Assembly (NCBI RefSeq): GCF_024868665.1
Contig: NC_079895.1
Coordinates: 10,778,543 to 10,842,542, forward strand
DNA: 64,000 nt
From: Triplophysa rosa
Lineage: Eukaryota; Chordata; Actinopteri; Cypriniformes; Nemacheilidae
Direction: 5' to 3'
The notes below the pieces were generated by a model. That model ran no database searches, was not told where the DNA came from, and was given only the letters and a program-made list of their open reading frames with translations. Both the position numbers and the translations under genes were made by a program. Below, piece by piece: positions 25,120 to 37,426 of this stretch. Numbering within the stretch: the stretch's first letter is position 1; the number at the start of each line of letters is the position of its first letter.

Positions 25120-25616
25120 CAATGTATCGTTACTTCCGCTAACACTCCAGTTCATAAGGTGGCGGTAATGCACCTATAAGCTGGTTTGCCAACCACCAGA
25201 AAAACTCAAGAAAAAGAAGTTACTTCCGCTAGCGCCTCAGAATGGAGTTTACCAAGTCCCTTGCACATCTGCCACAAATACATCTAGATGATGTACAACG
25301 TCTTGCAGATAAATTTTTGCTAACGGCCAGATCAAAGCTAGAGAAAGCACACAAATTCTTTGTTGAACAGTACCTGTTTGATTATGAAGGTAAGTGTTTT
25401 GTTTTCTTTTTGTGTTAGCGAAGGTGCTAGGGTGAGTACTTGAATACGTGTTCTGTCAGTTTTTTTTTCACTGTTGTTAAATTCCTGCACGACGGCAAAA
25501 CGGAAGTTCTTCTTCTTCTACTTCTTCTTCTTCTTGTTTGTTGCAAGATGGATGTTATGATACACTGCTTTGCGAAAAGGCAGAAGTTAAGTGACGTCAT
25601 TGTGAAAAGGGCGTAT
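25120..25616 (+). mobile_element. Exon-carrying DNA element, copy A (left end lost)
   Basis: This is the same element as copy B at 37427-37977, in the opposite orientation. The right terminus GTGACGTCATTGTGAAAAGG plus GCGTAT is intact. The left terminus is missing: sequence resemblance starts at about 25120 (AATGTATCGTTACTTCCGC), so an equivalent of about 45 bp of copy B's end is absent. Inside are a start codon with an open frame and splice donor (25242-25389), a (CTT)n tract near 25510, and GC-poor intron-like DNA. Confidence 0.75.
25242..25389 (+). pseudogene. Transposon-borne first coding exon, copy A
   Basis: ATG at 25242 opens 49 codons (starting MEFTKSLAHLPQ) and runs into a good splice donor, GAAG|GTAAGTG (exon end 25389, phase 1). 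Copy B at 37656-37803 has the same length, the same donor and about 42 of 49 identical residues. Shared residues include LDDVQRLADKF, RSKLEK and KFFVEQYLFDYE. I read it as the 5' exon of a transposon-encoded gene kept in deletion derivatives that lost the rest. The function of the parent protein is unknown to me. It could still splice into a host transcript on the + strand, the same strand as il1rapl. Confidence 0.6.
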
Positions 25617-25769
25617 GGGTACCTTCATTGTTCGGTTACCAACATTCTTCAAAATATCTTCTTTTGTGTTCTGCAGAAGAAAGAAAGTAATTCGGGTTTA
25701 AAATGACAAGAGGGTGAGTAAATGATGACAGAATTTTCATTTTTGGGTGAACTATCCCTTTGAAGTCAT

Positions 25770-25876
25770 ATGAAGTCTCAATGTCATGGGATCGATTTCC
25801 AAGAAATACTCAAATTGATCAAATATATAATGCAAGTCATTGTAGATAAGAGCATCTGCTAAATTAATAAATGTAC
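25770..25876 (+). mobile_element. Decayed tRNA-derived SINE
   Basis: A B-box-like block (GGGATCGATTTCC) is followed by a tail resembling the V-SINE-type tail (GCAAGTCATTGTAGATAAGA and GCATCTGCTAAAT). Confidence 0.5.
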
Positions 25877-25999
25877 TGTAACATATGTTAGGCATGTTAA
25901 TTATTCTCACCATCATGTCTTTACTTTGATTAATGAAGTACAAAAATTTCACACTGATTTTCTTTATAAATCACATAAATTCCAATTAACTTTTAACTT

Positions 26000-26896
26000 A
26001 AATAAACTCTGACACACACACACACACATATATACTGTATATATATAGAAGTGTACATTCAAGGTGTCAGTCCATTCTCTCTCATTAAGCGCTCTGCAGT
26101 TCCCTTTTTTCTCTCTCTCAATCTGTTTCTGTGTTTTTAAATGCTAATGACGGATTAGCCAGTGCTGTGGCCTCAGGATTTTCTCTCTTTATTCCTGTGT
26201 TTGTTTCAGTTTTCTCTCTCTGGTCTCCCTCTTTTCTTTTCCTGTCATGTTACTCTGACCCACAGACCCTCTCTCTTTATGAGAGGCAATGAAAGGCTTC
26301 AAACATCAGAATAGACTTCAATCCCTCTTTTCTCCATCTTTGTCAACCGAAGGAATTTTTTCATTATGTCCTCTAAAGCTGTGAGAAAATGGCTCTCTCT
26401 CATTGGTTAACAGAGCCACCTGCTCTCACAACGAACCTGCTCGACCTCCGTCACTATGGCAAACTGCAGGCGGAGGTGAGCGGATGCGAGTTATGGGAAA
26501 AGAGTGGGAACAAACAGTCACGCTATAATCCAACAGAGACTTGTTTGAGGTTAGCGGTGATTTGAGAGGTCAAGGAAAGGTCAAAACGAAGGACAGTCTG
26601 AGAGACGCAGGGCGGCACGGTGGTTAGTCATGGAAATGTCCTTAATTTGCTTGATGCAATCAGGCTACGATAAATCTGAGGCAGACAAAGCGATTTTTGC
26701 AATCGAGAGAGGGGTAAGAATCCATGGGAACAGTAAATAAGAGAAGAAGTGCATTGTGGGAGATTAAAATCACTTGTTTGGCCCAAAACACATCAGCTCA
26801 GAAATATGGGCTACATAATGAGTTTATATGAATATACCTACTCAAAACAGCTATAACCATAAAGCACGGCAAAGCAAAGGAGCCCGGTTCTACCTC

Positions 26897-26936
<40 letters not shown>

Positions 26937-28430
26937 AGTCTCTACAGAGAGCAGTAGGAAATGGAAATGCACACTTTATGGGTCTGGGTGATTGGATTTG
27001 CATGGCATCAAGCCAGCACAAACACACACACGCAAACACACAAACGAAAGCGCAGAAAGTGTCTAAGAGAGAAGTGGTAACTCAAAGTCGACATGACAGT
27101 TTTACTGGGGTGCAGTTGCTCTCAGTTTCTAAAGCAAACAGCCATTTACTGTTGCACTAAATAGCGACTAGGGTTTGCCCTCAATATTGGAGAGAGAAAT
27201 TACCGGCTTGAATTCAAGCAGGGAATTGGAAATTAGAAAGCCATGTTTGAGCTTCGTCTTAAAAGAATAGCTGTTAATGTGCAATTGGAGTGAACCAGCC
27301 AATCAAGATTGAACAAACTGAACGTTAGATTTGGCAAAGCGTGATTACATACCGTATCTCTCAATTACAAATAACCGTTTCATCTTTTAAACTCTCATTT
27401 TCCCATTAAATGGAAAATTGGACTCTCGAAATGCCCAGACCTCTTGAATTTCTGTCCGAACGCTTGTATTTATTTCCGAAAGCATTGAATTGATTGTAAT
27501 TGCGACTGAAAACCATTTTTACCAACGTCTCTCATGTACAAATCCACTCAATTATTACCGCGGCACTCCAAATTGGCTTTAGACGCATTCGGTTTCCTTT
27601 GATCATACGTGAGCGCCTCTACAATCCTGCTCGAGTCTGTCGAATTTGACGCTAGCCCACCTGTGGCAGGATGACAGCGTGCGGCGTACTGCGGCTTCAT
27701 TGCCTCTGATCACAGGTCTCTGCCAAGCCTTATTAAGACGTTGCAATTTAAGTAAGAGAGAGATAGACTCCATATTCCTAAATGGTTCTTTGTAAAAGCA
27801 GAGCATTTGAATTAAATGAGACACAATTGTTAATTTAATTCTACTGTAATTGACTCCAGTGGTCTGGTGTACCATGCTAATATCACAGAGGAAGACTGCC
27901 TTCTGGTCGAAAGAGCGAGAGAAAGGCGAAGAGTGACAAAGACGGTGAACGAGTATGAGGAGACCTCCAGGGACGATGTGACCTACAATTAGTGACAGTA
28001 ACATGATAACTCAAGGCCAACAGCGGTCCATTAGCATATTTCATAATTGATTACGGGAGATCTTCGGAGGACGAATATTTATTCAGAGCTAGTTAGGGCC
28101 AATTTGAGGGTGAATTAATGAGGAAACAAGGCTTTAAAAGAGACCTGCGCTTTCTCTTCCTTCGACCTCCCGTTCCTTTACATTGTTGAATTATGCAGTT
28201 ATGTAAATTCGAGGTTTATAACGGCAGAAGAAAACTAATTCCATCACATACGTTCAGGACAGGTGATCTTTCCGATACAAAACTATTATCTATTAACTAT
28301 GATCACATTTCTGTTCTGCAAAATGTCTATTATACGTTTGAAATAGATTCCTACAAATTCTGTTTTATTAAGGAGATTTTTTTTCAAATGAAAATTACAT
28401 TTCTGTCATAGTTACCTAATTTACAAATAA
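26000..28430. other. Mostly single-copy intronic stretch
   Basis: Apart from a (CA)n/(TA)n patch near 26012-26045 and a (TC)n tract at 26899-26935, I see no inverted ends, LTRs or SINE boxes here. A 17-base fragment resembling a DANA-type SINE head (GGGCGGCACGGTGGTTAG) is at about 26610. Many ATTA/TAAT motifs occur (for example 27280-27560 and 28020-28120), which is compatible with enhancer DNA but not evidence of it. Confidence 0.4.
26899..26935. repeat. (TC)n microsatellite
   Basis: About 18 TC units, uninterrupted. Confidence 0.95.
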
Positions 28431-28431
28431 T

Positions 28432-29160
28432 TCTCAACCAAATAAAAATTCTGTCATTTATTCACCCTTATGCCTTTCAAAACCTGTATATGTGTCAGGA
28501 TTGGCAGGAGAAGAACCCAAGCGCAGGCAACTTGACACAAAACAATGAGTTATTACACGAAAACGTAAAACAAAAACCCACGAGGGGGTAAAACAACAAT
28601 GACAAAGGAAATAATAATCACAGACTAAACGGGAACATAGACTAACTAACTGGACTAAACTAATACAACACTTGACAAAACTTACACTGACTAAACTACT
28701 AGACAATACCTTACAGGACACAGCGTGGGAACAGGCGATGAGGTCTTTGCAGACATGGAACAAAACGAACTCGCACAGGACAGAAAACACAAGGGCTAAA
28801 CTAATACAACAAGTTTAGTAAAGGGAACCAAATCAAGAGGGGAACAGGTGCGGGGCATGAAATTATTAACAATCAATAATGAGGAAACGAGCGGGCGGGG
28901 ACAAAGACGAGACCAGAGAGAGCGCAGGGCGTAAAATATGGTTGTGGACAAGTTGAGGAACTTAAAGTAAAAAAGATTCCACTGATGTACAACATCAGTT
29001 CCTCTAGATGTTAATCCCAACCTGTATGATTTTCTTCTGCTCAGTAAGACCAAACAAAAATTCAGTCCAACTCTATCCCCTTTTGTATTCCTTGAGAAAA
29101 AGAAAATCATACGGGTTTGGAACGACATGTGGTGTGAGTAATTAATGACAGACGTTTTTA
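28432..29160. mobile_element. Angel-like element split by an LTR on the - strand
   Basis: The left part (about 28432-28490) holds AAAAATTCTGTCATTTATTC and CTTTCAAAACCTGTATA. The right part (about 29018-29160) resumes with CCAACCTGTATGATTTTC, so the site AACCTGTAT is present on both sides of the insert. The outer inverted ends are eroded. Confidence 0.6.
28493..28980 (-). mobile_element. LTR related to the solo LTR at 23881, reverse orientation
   Basis: It begins TGTCAGGATTGGCAGGAGAA and continues with the same GAAGAACCCAA...GCAGGCA block seen at the 3' end of the 23881 LTR on the other strand. Further right it carries GGAACAGGTGCGGGGCATG and GACGAGACCAGAG, which mirror that LTR's upstream part. 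The right boundary is uncertain and I found no clean TSD. The (CA)n tract at 29409-29432 is unrelated. Confidence 0.6.
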
Positions 29161-29408
29161 AATGTTCTGCTCTTTATAAATCCCTAAAAATACAGTTTGC
29201 TCTTTTTCTCCCTACGCTGCCACACATGTAGGCAGTGTTTTATTTTGAGGTGTAGGCACACCAGTGTGATGTTCTTATCATGACCACACTGCTTGGAAAT
29301 GCGTCTGTAGTTATGGAAACTCTGTAGTGAGGCATTTTAACAAGGTTCTTATCTAAGCAAAAGAAACCTACTTAAACTAATTCCCCACCTCCACCCACCT
29401 AACCAACC

Positions 29409-29432
29409 ACACACACACACACACACACACAA
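29409..29432. repeat. (CA)n microsatellite
   Basis: About 12 CA units. Confidence 0.9.
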
Positions 29433-30889
29433 GCCCTTCTCCTGAAGATGAGTGATTCCCAGAAACGTAAGAAGCAAGTGCACACGGAGAAGATTACAAG
29501 TGAAAGATTATTTCTCTTTTTATCTCCTATATTTTATTTGTAATGCGCTTAAAATTACCATCATATAACATCTCAGCATCGGTTCAGATGCAGTAATGGG
29601 AATAAAGCTATAGTTGCTTGCCTATGCAAAACCTGATGCTAGGGTTTTGTGGGTGGTTACCAGGTCATTGCTATGCAGTTGCTAAGGTGTTGTCAATGTT
29701 TTAAGTGCATTGTGTTGCAATTGCAACAATGTTCTGTTAGTTGTTAAAAGGGTTCTGGGTGATTGCTACATGGTGGTGTTTCACGGAACATTACTATTCA
29801 AATGATAACTAGCAGGTCCTTATATGTAGTTTTGGACTTTTTTTACAGTTTTATCCACAAGGTGAAGTTGTGTTGCTTAGAAAAAAATGTACAGTTCCGC
29901 AATAAGGCGCACAATTTATAGATATTGTTGATGCTGGTGTGAGACAATTAATGCACTGAAGTATAGTACCTTGTTTAATAGTATAGAACAAATCCCTAAC
30001 TTAAAGTACGAGCAATAATAGTAGCGATGCTTGCCTTAGCATACACCATTAAAAACCAGTCAACATATTAGTAACAGTATCAATAACACAGTAGATTTAA
30101 TTCCCTCTTCCTCTCAGGTAAATGCAGTCATGCAAAACATTGTTGTGACCAGGGAACACCAACGTCATTTGCTTCTAAATTCGTTTTCATTTGTGTGTGC
30201 GCACGCATTATATTTCCCATGAGGACTGCAGAGCGGAGAGAAGGAGAGAGAGTTGTTTGATCTTTAACAGGATTATTCATCGTCTTTTCCTTTTATTTAT
30301 TTATATTCTTCCTTTATGAGCAGAGCATCTGGCCAGAATTTACACTATTAAAGCACACACACCTCACAAGCTGTGTGTGTGCGTTTGTGTGTGTGTGCGT
30401 GGAGGCGTAATTCCATGACCCGACAGTCCTGTTGCGTGATCAATACTGCGTTGAATTACACACGAGTCCTTAAGCCACATGTTTCAAGTAACCTCCGCAC
30501 TGTCAGCTCACTCGCTCCCTCGACCCACACGCATACACGTATTACATGCACAGGTCAGCTCTATAGCGGCTATTTAAACTGGCTGAGGACTAGATATTTG
30601 CACAGTACAACATATACTGTACACCGGCGTGATTGAATTAATTCAAATGTCAGCAGTTTGATTTGTGGCGGAAAAAAAATTAACAGAATTTTCCAGGTTC
30701 AGTGCATGTTAAGGTCTATTGACAGCAGCTGTCCACAACAGCAAAAAAACTTGACGTGTCCTTTAGTTTGTAAAAACGGACAACGAATAAAATGCAAGTC
30801 TACAGGCAAGGCAATGGTAAACAGATAAAAATAACTTAATTGGCAATATCTTGAATTGGCTGTTTCTTTTATTCACCAATTTGTATTGG

Positions 30890-31690
30890 TGTGTATCTGT
30901 TGAGAGGTTATGTAGAGAGATATTCAAGTTGTTGTCCATATTAAGATGTTACAGTATATTGAGAGATGTTATTGTGTTGTTTCTGTTGAGATGTAAATTA
31001 GAAAAAGGATATTATTATCCGTTCAGGTGTGTTGTAGGGAGATGTTGTTGTTGTAGTTTATCTGTTGAGATGATATTGTGTATCTGTTTAGATGTTATAT
31101 AGAGAGATGATGTTGTTATTGTGTATCTGGTGTTCGTGTGTATTGTAGAGAGATGTTGTTGTGTTGTGTATCTGTTGAGGTGTGTTGTAGAGAGATATTA
31201 CTGTTGTTGTGTATCTGTTGAGACGATATGTCAAGAGATGTTATTGTTGTTGTGTATCTTTTTAGGTGTATTGTAGAAAGATGTTATCACTGTTGTGTAT
31301 TATTTTGTTAAGATGTTTTGTAGAGAGAGGGTTATTGTTGTTGTGTTTTTGTTGAGATGTTTTGTAGATAGAGGGTTATTGTTGTTGTTGAGGTGTATTG
31401 TAGATAGAGGGTTATTGTTGTTGTTGAGGTGTATTGTAGAGAGAGGGTTATTGTTGTTGTGTATCTGTTCAGGTGTTTTGTATAAAGATGTTATCGCTGT
31501 TGTGTGTTATTTTGTTAAGATGTTTTGTAGAGAGAGGGTTATTGTTGTTGTGTATCTGTTCAGGTGTTTTGTATAAAGATGTTATCGCTGTTGTGTGTTA
31601 TTTTGTTATGATGTTTTGTAGAGAGAGGGTTATTGTTGTTGTGTATCTGTTGAGGTGTATTGTAGAGAGAGGGTTGTTGTGTATCTATTC
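30890..31690. repeat. Minisatellite, unit about 45-50 bp (left block)
   Basis: Imperfect tandem copies of a unit built from TGTGTATCTGTTGAGRTGT, TTTGTAGAGAGAGGG and TTATTGTTGT. Later copies (31290-31690) are more regular than those before 31000, including two nearly identical higher-order copies at about 31460-31560 and 31550-31650. The frames through it encode repeated Arg-Cys/Leu-Leu-Leu strings and are not a gene. The array continues at 33997-34285 after an inserted element. Confidence 0.85.
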
Positions 31691-32127
31691 TATTCATGGG
31701 CCCGTTTCAGATAGGAGGTTTAGTGAAAACTCTTGAGTATATTAACCCTGAAATGAGGGAAACTCTGGGTTTTCCGTTTCAGAATTCGAGGTATGTCAAA
31801 CCCGAGAATGCGGGGTAACTCAAGCCCGTTTCTAAAGGAGAGGTAACTTATACTCAGAGTCAGTAGCCAACTTACTCTGTGAACCTGAGCATTTTTATTA
31901 AACCTGTACCATTTTTCTTTACAGTGAATTAGATATATCAAAACATCATAAATCCTTACATCAATAACTTCAGCCATCGTGGCCGTGTATTACATCAGAG
32001 CTATTCTTTACCTTACATTTTCTCACAAATGGTAGTTTTCTATGGAGGATGAGAAATGACTTAATAAAGTATATAAATAAAGTGCATGAATAAAGAAATG
32101 AATAAATACAGACATAAATGCAGAAGT

Positions 32128-33410
32128 AACACTTTATAATAACTTTCATTAATAAATCATTAACAAACATTATATAATGCTTAACAAACCATTAGTTCAT
32201 TATGTTCACATAGCTAGAAATATGAGATAATTTGCTTGTTAATGTTTACTAATGTAATTTTACTAAGCGTTATCTAATGATTAACAGATATTATTTCATG
32301 TAAATTGAAATGCTTACAAATATCATGAAACTTTCAATTCATATGATCATATGATCATAAAATCTTTAAATGGTTTTGACATGGTTTACAATGATTAAAA
32401 AATGTCATTTATAATTTTTTAAGAAACAGTATATAATGCTTAACAGATCATTAGTTAACATTTACATATGTCATTAAACTTTCAATTCATATGATCATGC
32501 ACTTTTTAAAAATCTACAAAAGATTAAAAATCTAAAAGAAAAAACTTTTACATTTACAAATGTTGTTAAAAACTTCCTTGGTAATTATAAGTACTTCACA
32601 AACTATTAATTTAACCTATTATTTATTAATTCATAATCACAGTCCGTAAAGGTCACATATTTGTTCTTTGTTTGTTGTGAAGACTTCTACTATTTTGACA
32701 TTTTAGCAAATAATTTAGTAATTATTTGTTCATGTTTTTGCAGTACTCAATCTAAAGTGAAAGGTTGCTTTTATCCAAAGCAACTTACATTGCATTATCC
32801 TATACATTTGTTTCGTGCGTTCTCTCAGGTCTCGTCTTTGGCCCCGCCCCTCTCGTTTCTTCATTCAGCTTCCCGCCTGTGTCTCATTACCCACACCTGT
32901 GCATTGTTATCTTCTTTGTTAGTTCCCTTATTTAATGCCTTTGTGTCTGCTGTCCTGTGCTAGTTCGTTTTGTACCATTTGCTTGTTTTGTTCGATTCCA
33001 TTTGATCCATGTCTTTGAAGACGTTGTGTCTTGTTCCTGTCTGTAAGTGATCCCAGTCTAGTCTAGTCTAGTGTAGTTTTGTCAAGTGTTGTTTTAGTCC
33101 AGCGTTAGTTAGTCTACGTTCCTGTTTGCCTGTCATATTATTTCTCCTCGTTATTGTTGTGTTACCCCCCCCCCTTTTTTTCTTCCTGTGCATCACCCTG
33201 ACAGATTGTAAATATGTGTCCCAAATGACCTGAATTTACCCTATTTACACATCTTTAAAAATCATTTATTAATCAATTGTTCATGTTTTTGCAGTACCCA
33301 ATCTAAAGTTGACTATTCTTCATTTTTTTGAATGTTAATAAATGTTTACTAATCATTTAGGATCTTTATGGGCTTTGGACTTTTAAACATTTGTGTAAAG
33401 GGTGGTTAGT
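32128..33410. repeat. AT-rich dispersed repeat nested in the Harbinger-like element
   Basis: It starts AGTAACACTTTATAATAAC and contains internal near-duplicates of AACATTATATAATGCTTAAC (32166, 32424). A block TGTTCATGTTTTTGCAGTAC plus CAATCTAAAGT occurs at 32729 and again at 33280, on each side of the LTR fragment, so the block between was inserted or duplicated. A short SINE tail (CTTTTATCCAAAGCAACTTA) lies at 32768. Confidence 0.5.
32812..33203 (+). mobile_element. 5'-truncated LTR related to 23881
   Basis: It shares with the 23881 LTR the TCGTCTTTGGCCCCGCC-type block and the TCATTACCCACACCTG block, a (TCTAG)n patch near 33055, and the terminal CACCCTGACA. The 5' TG end is missing, and the block joins a SINE tail directly. 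Confidence 0.6.
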
Positions 33411-33996
33411 TACATTTAATGCTTACTAAAGGCATAGCACTCATTGTAATTTGGGTGCAAGGCATGTTTTGCCTCAACATTTACACTAGCATACAATTGT
33501 GTACAATTAAATAGAATATTCCTTGAATCATACAGCAACCAGAGAACCACGAAAATCTGACACCCTAGCAAGTGTCCTATACACCATGACGTCTCACACT
33601 CATCACTAGAGCACTGATGGCGAGATTATTTCTGTCGTTTCATTCATTTATTTATTCATTTTCAGTTTGTTTATTGGTACCTATTTAACTTAAGTCATTT
33701 TCAGCACATTAGTAAATCCACTGTATGCAGCGCGGAAAGTGTGCCTCGCTCTAAAGTGCTTTCTGCTGCCATGTTGCTTTTTCCTTTGGTACCGTTGCCA
33801 TGGTGAATCGTAATATCGGAGCTCCACTGATCATGGCTTGTCGTAGTAAGGTAAGCCTACTCAGAGTTGATAGAACAAACTCAAATCAGCTGTTCTGAAA
33901 CCAAAAACTCAAAGTTTCGCATCTCTGTGTAAATCAAGTCAGTGTTCACATTTTAACTTGGTGCTGGTTGAACCTCCTTATTGAAACGGGCCCCAG

Positions 33997-34285
33997 GTGT
34001 ATTGTAGAGAGAGGGTTGTTGTTGTGTATCTGTGGAGATGTTATGTAGAGAGATGTTATCGTTGTTGTGTTTTGTAGATAGAGGGTTATTGTTGTTGTTG
34101 AGGTGTATTGTAGAGAGATGTTACTGTTGTTGTGTATCTGTTGAGGTGTATTGTAGAGCAAGGGTTATTGTCGTTGAGTATCTGTTCAGGTGTATTGTAG
34201 AGAGATCTTGCTGTGTATCTGTATGGTTGTCGCTGTGTATTTGATGAGATGTTATAGAGAGAGAGGTTATTGTTGTTGCTGTGTG
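33997..34285. repeat. Minisatellite, right block
   Basis: Continuation of the array at 30890-31690 after the inserted Harbinger-like element. It has the same AGGTGTATTGTAGAGAGAGG unit. Confidence 0.85.
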
Positions 34286-34950
34286 TCTCGAGGCATTGGA
34301 TCATGGTGGATTAGTGGTAATCTTGGCCAGTGACACTCCCAAATGGTGGGATCACTGAGCACAGCCTCTCAGTCTTTCTCCTAAACAACCTTTTAACAGC
34401 AGCTTCAAGCCATGTAAACCTGAGTTTTGTGTGATTAGCTCGCATATGCATACACAGACACACACATTTGATTGCTCAAGACAGTCAGTGTCTCAAACTG
34501 TCAAGTGATCATTAGTGTCTTACTTAAGGGACAGACACAAACCAATAAAACCCTCTTAGTAAGTGCACAGCGAGGCATGTGCTAATCTCTTTGTATTCAA
34601 TTTCATATTAAAAAACAAAGCGTTTTAATGTGTAAATTCCTCATCACAAACGGCTCATTTTACTAATGACCCTTTAGACAAGCAAAAACTCAACCGGACC
34701 AGAATTCTAATATCCGTCTTAAAGCCAGGACCGTAATTCAACCTCCCTCAAACGTTTGAATGGTTTCAGAGCAGCCTTTTCCTTTACTGCCTTTAAAACC
34801 TCGAGAATTGCTTCAACACACACAATTTTCTCTTCTATGTTGACATGCCCTATTAAAAGAAAATATCTTGGAGATTGTACTTTTAATAGCCAGTTGGTTT
34901 CAGTTTATATCACAGCTAGGCAAAACGACAATTTTCTATTTGCTATCAGT

Positions 34951-35987
34951 TAGGGCTGCAGCTATCGATTATTTTAGTAATTGAGTATTCTACTGATTTT
35001 CCATCGATTAATCAGGTATTCGGATAATAAATAATTTCTTTATTAAAGAGAAATACTAAATATACAAGAGAAAATAATACAGGTCTCTTAAAATGAACAA
35101 CTAAGTTGTTTCCTTTTTAGAAAAAATATTTTTTATTGCTGAAATTGCATACATTAATATCTGTGAAAAGTTAACCCATTTAATACATTACATTGCCATA
35201 TTACATTCAAAATGCAATATAAAACAAATGTATAAATAAGAAACATTAATAAAAATAGAAAGGTATACAACTAACTTTGAATTTAGTTTATCTAAATTAG
35301 TTTTTTTTTTACTATCAAATAGTAATATATTTGTCCACATAAAATACCAAGTTAACCGGACTTTTATTTTGGCAGGTTGTCTGAAGACGATTTTTTTTAG
35401 TATGTCTGTTTCTTCACTCAAACCATAAAATGTTCATGAAATAAACTCTTAGAGCAACTCTGCAGATGAAGTCCATGTGTTCATGTCCTCATACAGCGCA
35501 GACGCAGACAAATTCATGAGCATCACGCATGTAGCACGTTAAACTGCAGTTCATTCACTCAGACACGCAGAATAGCCAGATGACATGTGTAAATAACAGG
35601 ATTCGGCATCCACTAGTCCGCATCTAGTTTTATAGACTCAATGCAGCCGGACAACAAGTTTCACTCGCAAAACAGACTAAAACTAAGTAAAATAGCAGTT
35701 CACCATTTCAATAAGCTATCACTTATTTATCAGCATGAGAAATACGTGTGAGCGTGTGAAAAGACTAAAATGCGTGTGTCTCACGGTAAATGCGAGAGAC
35801 TTGAGAGCCCTGTAACATGAACAGAGTTTAGCGGGCTGTGCGTTAGTAATAACGGTCCGTGGGGAAACGCAGTTCTCCGTGTGTACTGTAGTTAAATGGA
35901 TTAAACAAAGCTTCGAGGCAACAAAAATTGCCTCTGATTTTTTGTAATCGAATTACATGAGTAACTTGAGGAATCGTTTCAGCCCTA
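34951..35987. mobile_element. hAT-type element, 1037 bp, intact 8 bp TSD
   Basis: The ends are TAGGGCTGCAGCTATCGATT at the left and, reverse-complemented, TAGGGCTGAAACGATTCC at the right. An identical 8 bp duplication, CTATCAGT, flanks it (34943-34950 and 35988-35995). The interior is AT-rich on the left and of mixed composition on the right. No intact transposase frame is seen. Confidence 0.88.
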
Positions 35988-37426
35988 CTATCAGTAGCCG
36001 GTTGCTTTAGTCAGCTAATGATGGCGTAGAGCTTAATTTCACCAATCTTTGCTGAATACCTTTCAAGTTTCATCCTTTTAAGCTCCATTCTATTATGATT
36101 TATGTGCCTGAAAGTGTCTAAATGGGTGAGTTGTTTACTTTGTAATCAGTCTGTCTGTTTTCGTCTGGTTATGAATGTGATAGCTTGACGTTATCCTATC
36201 GTGCCTCCTAATTTTTCATGTCATTGTGCTTAGTGATGATGAATGTTGAGTTAGATACAAAGCACAAATTCCAATCGGACTGTTCATACTGAAGTAACAT
36301 CGTGTTACACAATCTATTTCCCCATATTAAAATGGGAATTATATGTCGGATTCGGTGTGTTTAGCTATTCACATTGTCATCCTGAAAGATCTGTCACTTG
36401 TGAAGGGAGGAAACAGATTTGGGCCACATTCAGCTGCAGTGTGAACGTACTCCTGTGATACATGGCTTAGAAGGATGAAAGTGCACCGCTACAGAGACCT
36501 GAGATAGAATTGTGTGTGTGTGGATTGGTTTAGATGCAATTTGCATGAAAAGCATCCAAAATCTTAATGATTTGCAAGCTGGTTGTTTTATCTTACACAA
36601 TGGGAAAGCGAGAGCATGCTCAATCAACTTCTCGTTCATTTTCTCAAGCTCCTGGTTTTCCCGACTATTTTAGTGCAGTAGGTTGCGCAGGATTGAGAAC
36701 ATGTGAATGTTTTATAGGCTTACATAAGGGACCTCACCCCAGAGACAACCGACCTCGTTATCGTTCATTTAGCAGTGAAAAACAAGCTAGATAGATGGGG
36801 TGGGGGTAGATGAGAGGATGAAAAGAGACCGGGGAATGCAGAGGGGAGAGAAGCATGTACATGCAGAGGAGCAGAGCATGATGGGATACATTTGAGAAGG
36901 GAAAGGAGGAGAAAGAGGCATTAGGGGTTCAGGGTTTCAGGTGCGTGAGTGATGCGAGCGTTCGGAGAGAGAGATGTAGAAGGTGGAAGTGAAAAAATAA
37001 TGCAGTTGATTCCAGCATGATTCCATTTGGTTTCTTTTATCTGTTACCCAGAATGCCTCAGGGAAGCTTAGCTTGTTAGCATCGCTTGGGCAAAGAAATG
37101 TAGGATTCTTTGCTGGAGATAAAGATGAAACATCTCTATTTCCTTTTGCTTTTACCGTCTCTTCTTTTTTTTTTGCTTGCATAAAAAGGTCAGAGTTTCC
37201 TAGAGCAGTGGGGTGCCATGTAAATCGCACCTGATATTAGAGTAGAGACTTGTCTGTATGTATCTCGTGTATCCCTGCCCTCATACATCTAGAAATCATT
37301 GCATAATGTGCAGCCAACCAACGCGTGTTTTCATGTGTGTGTTTGAGAGCCACAGGCTGTGGTGTATGTGCATGTGTTGGAGTTTATTGGGTCAGTGAGT
37401 TCAGCTTTAATATGACTGACTGTGTA

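Larger units (their letters stand above)
24866..25759. mobile_element. Angel-like element interrupted by about 700 bp
   Basis: The left end at 24866 follows TTAA (24862-24865) and reads AGGGATAGTTCAACG. The Angel-like sequence stops near 24920 and resumes at about 25622 (TTCATTGTTCGGTTACC, also found at 63370). It ends at TTTTGGGTGAACTATCCCT, with the flanking TTAA decayed to TTGA. The interruption contains an unrecognised 200 bp piece and an exon-carrying element (25120-25616). Confidence 0.7.
31698..33993. mobile_element. PIF/Harbinger-like element inserted in the minisatellite
   Basis: The left end GGGCCCGTTTCAGATAGGAG matches the reverse complement of the right end (GGGCCCGTTTCAATAAGGAG), and a GGTTTA/GGTTCA step follows in both. 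GGGCCC-type termini are common in fish PIF/Harbinger elements. The two sides of the insert carry the same minisatellite unit, proving a later insertion. Sub-terminal CTCAGAGT motifs occur on both sides (31853, 33858). No transposase or Myb-like frame survives. The middle is replaced by an AT-rich repeat that carries a SINE tail and an LTR fragment. Confidence 0.75.

Noticed and set aside
30890..31690. CRISPR-like array
   Set aside because: Units are contiguous, with no unique spacers, and the genome is vertebrate.
31295..31736. Repeated leucine-rich protein-like frames
   Set aside because: Translation of the minisatellite. The repeat unit is not a multiple of three everywhere and frames switch between copies.
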